From Xanthobacteraceae bacterium (GTDB lineage: Bacteria; Pseudomonadota; Alphaproteobacteria; Rhizobiales; Xanthobacteraceae), in assembly GCA_024508855.1 (NCBI GenBank), contig JANINJ010000052.1:1-34446 (forward strand): a stretch of DNA of 34,446 nt, in the 5' to 3' direction. The position numbers and the translations under genes are program-made. Shown here one piece after another: positions 24,005-32,318 of the stretch (position 1 is the stretch's first letter; the number at the start of each line of letters is the position of its first letter). The notes under the pieces were generated by a model. That model saw only the letters and a program-made list of their open reading frames with translations. It was not told where the DNA came from and searched no databases.

Positions 24005-24188
24005 AGGGGTTTCCTCGCGTGTTCTGAGTTGTTGGGTTCAGCGCATACACCCGATGCGTCGACAAGACCATACGATGGCGCGCACAGGCATATTGAATTT
24101 CGTCATGCGCCGGTTAAGGTCGCTGGCTCGTGCGCGCGCTGATACCGTGACGCGAAATTTGCGACTGAACCTCAACTGGAAACATCCG

Positions 24189-25373
24189 ATGTCCGATCTC
24201 GACCAATTCCGCCGCGAAACCCGCGCCTGGCTGGAAGCCAATTGTCCGCCCGAGATGCGCAAGCCGGTCACACGCGACGAAGACGTGTTCTGGGGCGGTC
24301 GCAATACCAAGTTCGCGTCCGAAGCGCAGAAGGTCTGGTTCGAGCGGATGCGCGACAGGGGCTGGACCGTGCCGGATTGGCCGAAGCAATATGGCGGCGG
24401 CGGTCTCGATCCGGCGGAAGCCAAGGTGTTGCGCGAGGAGATGGCGAAGATCGGCGCGCGGCCGCCGCTGTCGAGTTTCGGTATCTGGATGCTTGGCCCG
24501 GCGCTGCTGAAGTACGGCACCGACGCGCAGAAGGCTGAGCACCTGCCGAAGATCACCGCAGGCCTGATCCGCTGGTGCCAGGGCTATTCCGAACCCAACG
24601 CCGGCTCCGACCTCGCCTCGCTGCAAACCCGTGCCGAAAGCGACGGCGACGATTTTGTCATCACCGGCCAGAAGATCTGGACGTCCTACGCCAACTATGC
24701 CGATTGGATTTTCTGTCTGGTCCGCACCGATCCGGCCGCGAAGAAGCATGACGGCATCAGCTTCATCCTGTTCGACATGACGTCGAAGGGCGTGTCGACC
24801 AAGCCGATCCTGCTGATCTCCGGCAAATCGCCGTTCTGCGAAACCTTCTTCGATGGCGTGCGGGTGCCGAAGTCGCATGTGGTCGGCACCATCAATCGCG
24901 GCTGGGATGTGGCGAAGTATCTGCTGCAGCATGAGCGCGCGATGATCTCCGGCCTCGGTGATCGCAGTGTTGGGCGACCGCTCGGACAGATCGCGGCCGA
25001 TTCGGTCGGTACCGACGGGCAGGGTCGTCTCGACGATGCCATGCTGCGCAGCCAGATCGCATCGTTCGAAGTGGATGAGGCGGCATTGTCTTGTGCTGCA
25101 GAGCGCGCCGTCGATCTGGCGAAAGCCGGCCAGGGCCATCCGGCATTCTCGTCGGCGATGAAATATTACGGCACCGAACTCAACAAGCGGCGCTACGAAA
25201 TCCTGATGTCGGCCGGCGGCGCCGATGCGCTGGAATGGGAAAGCGAACGCTCCAGGGAAGGCATCCGGCCGCGGGCGTGGTTGCGCACCAAGGCCAATTC
25301 GATCGAGGGCGGCACCAGCGAGGTGATGCTCGGTATCGTTGCCAAGCGCATCCTTGATCTGCCGGGGGCTTAA
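24189..25373 (+). CDS. Acyl-CoA dehydrogenase, catalytic-type subunit
   Basis: 394 residues from ATG 24189 (the open frame continues to 23994, but SDLDQFRRETRAWLEANCPPEM is the normal beginning). The N-terminal helical domain contains YGGGGLDPAEAKVLREEM; the middle beta domain shows WCQGYSEPNAGSDLASLQTRA and ITGQKIWTSYANYADWIFCLVRT for FAD binding; the C-terminal domain ends with NSIEGGTSEVML, where Glu373 matches the catalytic base of this clade. It would oxidise an acyl-CoA to enoyl-CoA with electron transfer flavoprotein as acceptor. Together with the gene at 25532 it forms a large/small pair like PimC-PimD of Rhodopseudomonas or steroid ChsE1-ChsE2. Chain specificity unknown. Confidence 0.9.
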   Translation: MSDLDQFRRETRAWLEANCPPEMRKPVTRDEDVFWGGRNTKFASEAQKVWFERMRDRGWTVPDWPKQYGGGGLDPAEAKVLREEMAKIGARPPLSSFGIWMLGPALLKYGTDAQKAEHLPKITAGLIRWCQGYSEPNAGSDLASLQTRAESDGDDFVITGQKIWTSYANYADWIFCLVRTDPAAKKHDGISFILFDMTSKGVSTKPILLISGKSPFCETFFDGVRVPKSHVVGTINRGWDVAKYLLQHERAMISGLGDRSVGRPLGQIAADSVGTDGQGRLDDAMLRSQIASFEVDEAALSCAAERAVDLAKAGQGHPAFSSAMKYYGTELNKRRYEILMSAGGADALEWESERSREGIRPRAWLRTKANSIEGGTSEVMLGIVAKRILDLPGA

Positions 25374-25392
25374 GATGTGCCTTGGTCTCCTT

Positions 25393-25483
25393 CGTCATGG
25401 CCGGGCTCGTCCCGGCCATCCACGCCTTGTTAGCTGAGCGAATTTGAAGCCGTGGATGCCCGCGACAAGCGCGGGCATGACGG
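25393..25483. repeat. Compound palindromic repeat, copy A
   Basis: Left arm CGTCATGGCCGGGCTCGTCC + CGGCCATCCACG and right arm CGTGGATGCCCGCGACAAGC + GCGGGCATGACG; each arm is itself a hairpin, and the two arms are inverted relative to each other around a variable centre of about 26 nt. It matches copy B at 26725-26815. The type is common in Bradyrhizobium-like genomes (from memory). It sits between the two acyl-CoA dehydrogenase genes and could modulate their relative expression. Confidence 0.85.
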
Positions 25484-25531
25484 ACTTCCTGGAATTGACT
25501 CGAATAACATCACCGAAACTGGATTTTCCCT

Positions 25532-26671
25532 ATGCCTCTCGTCCTCACCGAAGAACAATCCATGCTGCGCGATAGTGCGCGCGGTCTCATCAGCGACAAG
25601 GCGCCGATAGCCCATCTGCGGCAGTTGCGCGACGGCAAGGATGCCGATGGATTCTCCCGCGCGCTGTGGAAGACCTTTGCCGAAATGGGTTTTGCTGGGC
25701 TGCTGGTGCCGGAAGCGTTCGGCGGCAGCGGGCTCGGCTGCGTCGAGGCTGGCGTGGTGATGGAAGAGATCGGCCGCACGCTGATGCCGTCGCCGTTTCT
25801 CTCGACGGCAGTGGTCGGCGCATCGGCGCTGTCGCGTGGTGGCAGCGAGGAGCAGAAATCCGCCTATCTGCCGAAGATCGCCGACGGCTCATTGCTCACG
25901 GCGCTGGCGATCGATGAAGGCGCCAAGCATCGCCCGCTGCATACGGCATTGCAGGCGGTACGGGCGGGCAATGGATTCAAGCTGAGCGGCGCCAAGGCTT
26001 TCGTGGTGGACGGCCATGTTGCCGACCTCCTGATCGTCGCGGCGCGCAGTGCAGGCAATGCCGGCGACCGCAACGGGCTGACGCTATTTCTCGTCGATCC
26101 CAAAGCCAAGGGCGTCGCGATCGAGCGGACCGTGATGGTGGACGCCCACAACGCCGCGCGCATTACCTTCGACAACGTCGAGGTCAATGCCGACGGCGTG
26201 CTCGGGGAGGTCGACGGCGGCGCAGCCCTCCTCGAAGGCGTGCTCAACATCGGACGTGGTGCGGTGGCGTCGGAGATGGTCGGTCTGAGCGAGGAAGTGT
26301 TCGGACGCACCGTCACCTATCTCAAGGAGCGCAAGCAGTTCGGGAAGCTGATCGGTGAATTCCAGGCGCTGCAGCATCGCGCCGCGCAGCTTTACATCGA
26401 TATCGAGATCACGCGGGCAGCAGTGCTCAAGGCCCTGCAGGCGCTGGATAACGACGTTGATAAGGCTGGCGCCGCGGTTGCAGTGGCTAAAGCGCGCGCC
26501 GGGACTACGGCAACGCTTGCTGTGCAGGAAGGCGTGCAGATGCACGGCGGCATGGGCATGACCGACCAGTTCGACATCGGCTTCTTCATGAAGCGCGCGC
26601 GGGTAGCCCAGGAATTGTTCGGCGACAGCAATTTCCACGCCGAGCAGCTTGCGGAAGGCAAGGGATACTGA
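25532..26671 (+). CDS. Acyl-CoA dehydrogenase, partner subunit lacking the catalytic Glu
   Basis: 379 residues. The N-terminal EEQSMLRDSARGLISDKAP and LVPEAFGGSGLGCVEAGVVMEEIGRT, the middle GFKLSGAKAFVVDGHVADLLIVAA and the C-terminal RKQFGKLIGEFQALQHRAAQLYIDIE and VQMHGGMGMTDQFDIGFFMKR are all acyl-CoA dehydrogenase patterns. The stretch where the family has YEGTxQI reads ELFGDSNFH, so the catalytic Glu is missing there. That fits the non-catalytic or cofactor-sharing subunit of heteromeric enzymes (PimD-like, ChsE-like), acting with the gene at 24189. A 158-bp spacer with a repeat separates the two. Confidence 0.9.
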   Translation: MPLVLTEEQSMLRDSARGLISDKAPIAHLRQLRDGKDADGFSRALWKTFAEMGFAGLLVPEAFGGSGLGCVEAGVVMEEIGRTLMPSPFLSTAVVGASALSRGGSEEQKSAYLPKIADGSLLTALAIDEGAKHRPLHTALQAVRAGNGFKLSGAKAFVVDGHVADLLIVAARSAGNAGDRNGLTLFLVDPKAKGVAIERTVMVDAHNAARITFDNVEVNADGVLGEVDGGAALLEGVLNIGRGAVASEMVGLSEEVFGRTVTYLKERKQFGKLIGEFQALQHRAAQLYIDIEITRAAVLKALQALDNDVDKAGAAVAVAKARAGTTATLAVQEGVQMHGGMGMTDQFDIGFFMKRARVAQELFGDSNFHAEQLAEGKGY

Positions 26672-26724
26672 GTTTGTTGGCCGGCTAGCGTTTCCGCTGT
26701 CGCCCGATCTTCAACCTATCATTT

Positions 26725-26815
26725 GTCATGGCCGGGCTTGTCCCGGCCATCTACGTTTGACGTGCATGAATTGCTGGAAAGACGTGGATGCCCGCGACAA
26801 GCGCGCGCATGACGA
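26725..26815. repeat. Compound palindromic repeat, copy B
   Basis: Same architecture as copy A: left arm GTCATGGCCGGGCTTGTCCC + GGCCATCTACG, about 27 nt of unrelated centre, then right arm CGTGGATGCCCGCGACAAGC + GCGCGCATGACG. It lies in the 160-bp gap between the convergent ends of the dehydrogenase gene and the aapJ-like gene, where its hairpins could act as a transcript end for both. Confidence 0.85.
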
Positions 26816-26831
26816 CAACACTTGAGCTGGC

Positions 26832-27860
26832 TCAGCGGATTGGCGGAGCGTACTGGATGCCGCCTTCGCTCCACAGATGGTTGAGGCCACGCGGAATGCC
26901 GAGCTTGGAGCCGGTGCCGACGTTGCGCTCGTAAGATTCGCCGTAGTTGCCGACCAGGCGGATGATGCGCGCGGCCCAGTCCTTGGTCAGGCCGATCTGC
27001 TCGCCATAGGCGCCTTCGGTGCCGACCAACCGCTTGACGTCCGGCTTGGTGGATTTGAGCGCCTCATCGACATTCTTCGACGTGACGCCGAGCTCTTCGG
27101 CATTGAGCATCGCGAAGTGCGCCCACTTGACGATTTCCAGCCACTGGCTATCGCCCTGTTTCACGGCGGGTCCGAGCGGCTCCTTGGAAATCACGTCCGG
27201 CAGGATGACGTGATCGTTCGGCGCGCTGAGCCCGAGCCGTTCGGCATAGAGCTGCGATACGTCGCTGGTGAACACGTCGCACTGGCCGGAATCGTAGGCC
27301 TTCAGCGTGGCGGCCGCATCCGGAAACGCCATCTCTTGATACTTCATGTTGTTGGTGCGGAAGTAGTCACCGAGATTGAGTTGCGTGGTGGTGCCGGACT
27401 GCACGCAGACCTTGCTGTTGTCCAGATCGAGCGCGGAGTCTTTCTTCAGCGCTTTGCGGACCATGAAGCCCTGGCCGTCGTAATAGTTGACGCCGGTGAA
27501 GGCGACATTGAATTCGGACTCGCGCGACATGGTCCAGGTCGAGTTGCGCGACAGCACGTCGATGGTGCCGGATTGCAGCGCCTTGAAGCGATCCTCGGCG
27601 TTGAGCGGAACGTACTTTACCTTGCCGGCATCATTAAAGACGGCTGCGGCGACCGCGCGGCAGAGATCGACATCGATACCGGACCACACGCCCTTGTCGT
27701 CCGGATTTGAAAAGCCGGGCAGGCCGGTGCTGACGCCGCAATTCAGGACGCCGCGATCCTTGACGGCCTTGAGCGTCTGCGCCGAAGCGGCGCCGGTCAC
27801 GCCGAGTGCGGCGACACAGGCGAGGGCGGTGCGGGCGAAAGATAGAGCGGCGTTGCGCAT
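26832..27860 (-). CDS. aapJ: General L-amino-acid ABC transporter substrate-binding protein (AapJ-like)
   Basis: 342 residues with a signal peptide (1-27, ending GAASA), therefore periplasmic. The mature start TLKAVKDRGVLNCGVSTGLPGFSNPDDKGVWSGID (recognised by its middle part) and DVDLCRAVAAAVF, RDSTWTMSRE-like (RNSTWTMSRESEFNV) and LVGNYGESYERNVG are typical of the AapJ/BztA family, which bind a broad range of L-amino acids, glutamate and aspartate among them. The AapQMP permease and ATPase genes are not adjacent, so this is a lone paralogue. It lies 65 bp downstream of the L,D-transpeptidase gene on the same strand. Confidence 0.9.
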   Translation of the reverse strand: MRNAALSFARTALACVAALGVTGAASAQTLKAVKDRGVLNCGVSTGLPGFSNPDDKGVWSGIDVDLCRAVAAAVFNDAGKVKYVPLNAEDRFKALQSGTIDVLSRNSTWTMSRESEFNVAFTGVNYYDGQGFMVRKALKKDSALDLDNSKVCVQSGTTTQLNLGDYFRTNNMKYQEMAFPDAAATLKAYDSGQCDVFTSDVSQLYAERLGLSAPNDHVILPDVISKEPLGPAVKQGDSQWLEIVKWAHFAMLNAEELGVTSKNVDEALKSTKPDVKRLVGTEGAYGEQIGLTKDWAARIIRLVGNYGESYERNVGTGSKLGIPRGLNHLWSEGGIQYAPPIR

Positions 27861-27925
27861 GACAATGTCTTTCTCTTCAGAAGAAGGTGATGCAGTCGGA
27901 CGACAGTCGCGGCGACACAGACGGG

Positions 27926-28528
27926 CTAGACCGACGGACGTTGCTTGACGACGACCTTGGTCCCTACCGGAACGCGATCATAGAGATCCATGATGTCGGC
28001 ATTGACCATGCCGAAGCAGCCCGACGAGACGGCGTGGCCGATGGTCTGCGGCTGGTTGGTGCCGTGGATGCGATAGACCGTGGTGCCGAGATACATTGCG
28101 CGCGCGCCGAGCGGGTTGCCCGGCCCGCCGGCCATGAAGCGCGGCAGGTAGGGCTGGCGCTTGATCATCTCCGGCGGCGGTGTCCAGTCGGGCCACTCGG
28201 CCTTGCGCGTGATCTTCAGCAGGCCCTGCCACTGGAAGCCCTCGCGTCCGACGCGCACGCCGTAGCGGATCGCGCGGCCGTTGCCCTGCACCAGATAGAG
28301 GAAGCGCTCATTGGTGTGAACAATGATGGTGCCCGGCGGTTCGGTGGTGCGATAGAGCACCATCTGGCGCTGAAACTGCGGCGGCAGTTGCACGGACTCA
28401 TCCGGCACGAGTCCCGGCTCGTCGCCGATGTTCATGTCCTCGGATTGCGTGAAGCCGTGCGATATCGGCAGCACCGCGAATGCTGCAGCCAGAATCGGCA
28501 TCCAGATCAGACGACGAAATTTGATCAT
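27926..28528 (-). CDS. L,D-transpeptidase (YkuD domain)
   Basis: 200 residues from ATG 28528 (GAGG about 7 nt upstream; an upstream frame to 28558 adds ten residues). Residues 1-28 are a signal peptide. The YkuD domain covers about 67-195: GTIIVHTNERFLYLVQGNG, YGVRVGREGFQWQG, then His155 in YRIHGTNQP, His165 and catalytic Cys171 in HAVSSGCFGMVN. Most family members have SSGCIRM or HGCIRL; here Gly replaces the Arg after the Cys. The enzyme makes 3-3 peptidoglycan cross-links or links proteins to peptidoglycan in the periplasm. Paralogues are very many in Bradyrhizobium-like genomes, so the role of this copy is open. Confidence 0.9.
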   Translation of the reverse strand: MIKFRRLIWMPILAAAFAVLPISHGFTQSEDMNIGDEPGLVPDESVQLPPQFQRQMVLYRTTEPPGTIIVHTNERFLYLVQGNGRAIRYGVRVGREGFQWQGLLKITRKAEWPDWTPPPEMIKRQPYLPRFMAGGPGNPLGARAMYLGTTVYRIHGTNQPQTIGHAVSSGCFGMVNADIMDLYDRVPVGTKVVVKQRPSV

Positions 28529-28709
28529 CCGGTGTCCTCTTTTTCGGCGCGACGGCAATCGAGCGATTGCGGGGTCTCAATCTCGGATCGCATCAAATCG
28601 CACCGCCGGGGCGATGGCAACCCACGGTGGCGCATGGCGATCAGGCCGATCGCTATCAGGAAATATTAAACGTTAAATTGTTCGGGCATATTTCGCCGGC
28701 TTTGCCGCG

Positions 28710-28844
28710 TCAGTGGCCCGGTGCGATCCACAATCGCAGCCCGTAGGCGACCAGCGCCACCGTGCCGACGCCGCCGAGCCACAGCGCCACGAACCACAGC
28801 AGGCGCTGCACAAGTGGACCGGGATTGTCATGCCGCGCAGTCAT
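28710..28844 (-). CDS. DUF2474 small subunit of the cyanide-insensitive quinol oxidase
   Basis: 44 residues, with one transmembrane segment (LLWFVALWLGGVGTVALVAY) after a short polar start. Its ATG shares one base with the cioB stop (TGATG), so it is translationally coupled. DUF2474 proteins (PF10617) are the third, CydX-like component found after cioAB; CydX stabilises the haem centres in bd oxidases. It is last in the operon. Confidence 0.8.
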   Translation of the reverse strand: MTARHDNPGPLVQRLLWFVALWLGGVGTVALVAYGLRLWIAPGH

Positions 28845-29854
28845 CAATGATATCCGCTTTCGGGATCGACCTTGCCGCGAAAAACCCAATAGGCCCACGC
28901 GGTATAGGCGAGAATGATCGGCACCAGGATCGCGACGCCGACCAGCATGAAGGTCTGGCTCGAAAGCGGCGCCGCGGCCTGCCAGATGGTGATGCTGCGC
29001 GGCACGATATAAGGATACATGCTGATCCCAAGTCCCGCATAGGACAGCGCGAACAGAGCAAGCGCCAGGAAGAACGGCCGATGATCCTGCCGGTTGGCAA
29101 GACTGCGCAGCAGCAGTACGGTGACCGCGGCGACGGCGACCGGCACCGGCGCGGTCAGAAGAATGTTCGGCCACGCAAACCAGCGCCGCGCATATTCGGC
29201 ATTGAGGAACGGCGTCGCCAGACTGACCGCGGCAATCGCGCAAAGCATGGCGAACAGCAGCCACCAGCTCAGGTGATAGGCGCGCTCGCGCAAATCTCCA
29301 GTGGTCTTCATCACCAGCCATGTGGCGCCAAGCAGGCAATATCCGGCGACCAGCGCGACGCCGGTGAGGATGCTGAACGGGGTCAGCCAGTCCCACCATC
29401 CGCCGGCATAGGCGCGGCCATCGATATGAATGCCCTGCAGGATTGCGCCGAGCGCGATGCCCTGCGCCAGCGCCGCGAGCAGCGACCCGCCAAAGAAAGC
29501 GGTGTCCCAGCGGTTGCGTTCACGCTGCGAGCGCCAGCGGAATTCGAAGGCGACGCCGCGAAACACCAGTCCGACCAGCATCGCGATCATCGGCGTATAA
29601 AGTGCGGGCATCAGCACCGCGTAAGCGAGTGGAAATGCCGCGAACAGGCCGCCGCCGCCCAGCACCAGCCAGGTCTCGTTGCCGTCCCACACCGGCGCAA
29701 CGCTGTTCATCATCACGTCGCGATCGGCCTTTTTCGGAAACAGCGGAAAGAGCATGCCGAGGCCGAGATCGAATCCATCCATCACCACGTAGACGAACAC
29801 TGCGAAGGCGATGATGAACGCCCAGATGAGTGGGATATCGAGGGAGCCGATCAT
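28844..29854 (-). CDS. cioB: Cyanide-insensitive terminal oxidase subunit II (CydB/CioB)
   Basis: 336 residues with eight to nine hydrophobic segments. CydB patterns: IPLIWAFIIAFAVFVYVVMDGFDLGLGML at the start (in part), MNSVAPVWDGNETWLVLGGGGLFAAFP, FEFRWRSQRERNRWDTAFFGGS, and the C-terminal YTAWAYWVFRGKV. Its ATG overlaps the cioA stop by 4 nt (ATGA). With subunit I it forms a membrane bd-type quinol oxidase, reducing oxygen to water without proton pumping. Such oxidases resist cyanide and, importantly here, sulfide, and so suit a cell that handles reduced sulfur. Confidence 0.94.
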   Translation of the reverse strand: MIGSLDIPLIWAFIIAFAVFVYVVMDGFDLGLGMLFPLFPKKADRDVMMNSVAPVWDGNETWLVLGGGGLFAAFPLAYAVLMPALYTPMIAMLVGLVFRGVAFEFRWRSQRERNRWDTAFFGGSLLAALAQGIALGAILQGIHIDGRAYAGGWWDWLTPFSILTGVALVAGYCLLGATWLVMKTTGDLRERAYHLSWWLLFAMLCAIAAVSLATPFLNAEYARRWFAWPNILLTAPVPVAVAAVTVLLLRSLANRQDHRPFFLALALFALSYAGLGISMYPYIVPRSITIWQAAAPLSSQTFMLVGVAILVPIILAYTAWAYWVFRGKVDPESGYH

Positions 29855-31281
29855 ATCGCAGCCCTCCGTTGGGCACCGGCGGCCGGCGTGATACCTGCGG
29901 CGTGTGACGGCTCGTCGCCGCGCGGACCTTCCTCGCCATGATGCGGCGGAGCTGCCATCAGGCGCAGGATGTAGACGACGCCTGCGGTGAACAGCAGGAA
30001 ATAGACGATGATGAACGCGATCAGCGACGACGCGACTGCCGGCGCGGCAAGCGGCGATACGGAATCGACGGTCCGCAGCAGACCATAGACTGTGAAGGGC
30101 TGCCGCCCGGTTTCGGTGGTGATCCAGCCAGCCAGCACCGCAATGAATCCGGCCGGCCCCATCGCCATCGCGAAAGTATGCAACAAGCGCGAGTCATAAA
30201 GTTTGCCGCGCCAGCGCATCCAGAGGCTGAACAGGCCGAGTCCCATCATCAGGAAGCCGAGGCCCACCATGATGCGGAACGACCAGAACGTGATCGGAAC
30301 CGGCGGCCAGTTTTCACGCGGCACGGTGTCGAGGCCGGCCATCGGCGCGTCAGGGGAGTGCTTGAGGATCAACGACCCGAGCTTTGGAATCTCCAGCGCA
30401 TATTTGGTCTTCGCGTCCTTCATGTCCGGAAGGCCAAACAGGATCAGCGGTGCGCCATCGGGATGGCTGTCGAAATGGCCCTCCATCGCCATGATCTTGG
30501 TCGGCTGATGTTCCAGCGTGTTAAGGCCGTGCTGATCGCCGGCGAGAATCTGGATCGGCGCGACGATGGTGGCCATCCACATCGCCATCGAGAACATCAC
30601 GCGCGCGCCTTCGTTGGCCGAATTACGCAGCAAGTGGAACGCACCGACCGCGCCGACCACGAAAGCGGTGGTCAGATAGGCGGCCAGCACCATGTGCACG
30701 AGGCGATAGGGGAACGACGGATTGAAAATCACCTTCCACCAGTCGGCCGCGACGAATTGTCCCGCGGCGTTGATCTCATAGCCGGCCGGCGTCTGCATCC
30801 ACGAATTGGCGGAAAGGATCCAGAACGCGGAGAACAGCGTGCCGACCGCGACCATCAGCGTCGCCAGGAAATGCAAGCGGGGGCCGACCTTCTTGAGGCC
30901 GAACAGCATGACGCCGAGGAAACCGGCTTCGAGAAAGAAGGCGGTCAACACCTCGTAGGCCATCAGCGGGCCGATCACCGGACCGGTCTTGTCGGAAAAT
31001 ACCGCCCAGTTGGTGCCGAACTGATAGGACATCACCACGCCGGAGACGACGCCCATGCCGAAGGCGATGGCAAAGATCTTCAGCCAGTAGTTGAACAAAT
31101 TGAGGAAGACCTCGCGGCCGGTCCACAGCCACAACGCTTCCAGCACCGCAAGGTAGCTCGCCAGGCCGATCGAGAAGGCCGGGAAAATGATGTGGAACGA
31201 CATCGTGAACGCAAACTGCGCCCGTGCAAGATCAATGGCGTTCACGCCCAGCGAATTCAGGCCATCCAGCATTGTGCGCAT
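29851..31281 (-). CDS. cioA: Cyanide-insensitive terminal oxidase subunit I (CydA/CioA)
   Basis: 476 residues from ATG 31281, or 473 from ATG 31272, which has GGAT six nt upstream; a frame open to 31503 adds sequence that is not CydA-like. Haem ligands and motifs: His in MSFHIIFPAFS (b595), SYQFGTNWAVFSD, the Met in the MAMWMATIVAPIQILAGDQHG segment, and GWITTETGRQPFTVYGLLRT. The quinol-binding loop is short, as in the CIO subgroup rather than E. coli cydA. There are about nine transmembrane segments. First gene of cioA-cioB-DUF2474. Confidence 0.94.
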   Translation of the reverse strand: MRTMLDGLNSLGVNAIDLARAQFAFTMSFHIIFPAFSIGLASYLAVLEALWLWTGREVFLNLFNYWLKIFAIAFGMGVVSGVVMSYQFGTNWAVFSDKTGPVIGPLMAYEVLTAFFLEAGFLGVMLFGLKKVGPRLHFLATLMVAVGTLFSAFWILSANSWMQTPAGYEINAAGQFVAADWWKVIFNPSFPYRLVHMVLAAYLTTAFVVGAVGAFHLLRNSANEGARVMFSMAMWMATIVAPIQILAGDQHGLNTLEHQPTKIMAMEGHFDSHPDGAPLILFGLPDMKDAKTKYALEIPKLGSLILKHSPDAPMAGLDTVPRENWPPVPITFWSFRIMVGLGFLMMGLGLFSLWMRWRGKLYDSRLLHTFAMAMGPAGFIAVLAGWITTETGRQPFTVYGLLRTVDSVSPLAAPAVASSLIAFIIVYFLLFTAGVVYILRLMAAPPHHGEEGPRGDEPSHAAGITPAAGAQRRAAI

Positions 31282-31622
31282 CCGTATTATCGACGGCGAG
31301 GCTAACACACGTCGCGAGGATTGGAACGCGGCTCCGCCTTCGTCGTGCACTTCCGACTTGGACGCTACGGCTTGCGGAGGTTCGCAACATTGCGCTTGCG
31401 CAAAGATGCTCCTGCGAGCGCCTCCAACGCGTGCGACGTCGCACGCGTAACGAAGATTCTCGCCAAGGATGTCACATACAATGCATACAAATCGACCCGG
31501 CAAGGGGGCATCCCCGCCGGGTCGCTGGAGGTTTGAAACTCTTGTCAGCGGCGCTGGTTTCCCGATGCCGCAATCGACGTCCTGCTGTTACAGTCCTTTC
31601 GTGACCCGTCTGTGACCCCGGA
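31282..31622. other. Intergenic region upstream of cioA and downstream of the ECF sigma gene
   Basis: This 341-bp stretch shows no convincing gene; short frames through it lack family features and a ribosome site. It must contain the cioA promoter, and it holds the hairpin at 31493-31524 that probably ends the sigma-factor transcript. An obvious FNR or NsrR box is not seen. Confidence 0.5.
31493..31524 (-). terminator. Strong hairpin, probable terminator of the ECF sigma gene
   Basis: CGACCCGGC (31493-31501) and GCCGGGTCG (31516-31524) form a 9-bp stem, extended inwards by GGGG/CCCC after a two-base bulge. On the minus strand it is followed by ATTTGTATGCATTGTATG, moderately T-rich. It lies 98 bp after the sigma-factor stop codon, so it could end that transcript before cioA. 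Confidence 0.55.
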
Positions 31623-32234
31623 TCACGCTGCGATAGTTTCCACGCCGGCGCGCTTGAGCATTTCGGCGAGTTGCTTGCGGGCATAGAACATCCGCGTTTT
31701 CACGGTGGCTTGCGGGATGCCGATGATCTCGCCGGCTTCCTCGACCGATTTTTCGTGATAGTAGACGAGATCGATGATCTCACGGTGCGCCGGTGAAAGC
31801 TTGCCGATGCAGGCGCGCAGGATTGCGCTGGTCTTGCTGCGTTCGAGCGCCGCTTCCGGCGTATCGGCGCTATCGGCGATGCCGTGCACGTCGTCCTGGT
31901 CAATGTCTTCGTGGCGCCGCTGGCGCAATGCGGTCAGCGCCTTGAAGCGCGCGATCGACAGCAACCAGGTGGAAACCTGTGAACGGCCTTCGAACTGGCT
32001 GGCGGTGCGCCACACGTCGAGGAACACTTGGCTGACCAGATCTTCTGCGGTCGTGGTGTCGCGGACCATCCGGAGGATGAAGCGGTAAACCCGTGTATGA
32101 TGACGGGCATAAAGAATGTGCATGGCAGTCCTGCCACCATCGGCAATGCTTTCCAGCAACATTTCGTCTGACGTGGCCTGTGCAGCGATGATGCCTTGGT
32201 GCGCTGCAGCGTTGATTGCGATGACGTTTTGCAT
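31623..32234 (-). CDS. ECF-family RNA polymerase sigma factor
   Basis: 203 residues from ATG 32234, which has GGGGAG seven nt upstream; an ATG 18 nt earlier is possible but lacks such a site. Region 2 (about 35-100): YARHHTRVYRFILRMVRD, TTAEDLVSQVFLDVWRTASQFEGRSQVSTWLL, SIARFKALTALRQRR. Region 4 (about 140-195): LSPAHREIIDLVYYHEKSVEEAGEIIGIPQATVKTRMFYARKQL (recognised throughout). No anti-sigma gene follows it; the next gene downstream is cioA, 341 bp on. This group (ECF with TVKTRMFYAR) is common in Bradyrhizobium. Upstream, on the same strand, are the response regulator and kinase genes, which suggests linked stress control, but this is inference. Confidence 0.92.
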   Translation of the reverse strand: MQNVIAINAAAHQGIIAAQATSDEMLLESIADGGRTAMHILYARHHTRVYRFILRMVRDTTTAEDLVSQVFLDVWRTASQFEGRSQVSTWLLSIARFKALTALRQRRHEDIDQDDVHGIADSADTPEAALERSKTSAILRACIGKLSPAHREIIDLVYYHEKSVEEAGEIIGIPQATVKTRMFYARKQLAEMLKRAGVETIAA

Positions 32235-32318
32235 GACCGGCTCCCCTGCCAACCGCTTGTTGCGGCTTTGATGAGGGAAAGTTAGCCAGCCTCGGTTTCA
32301 GGACGTCTGCACCAAATG

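Noticed and set aside
29938-31305. 455-codon plus-strand ORF opposite cioA
   Set aside because: Antisense to a membrane protein; the Gln/His/Glu-rich translation is the usual complement of transmembrane codons.
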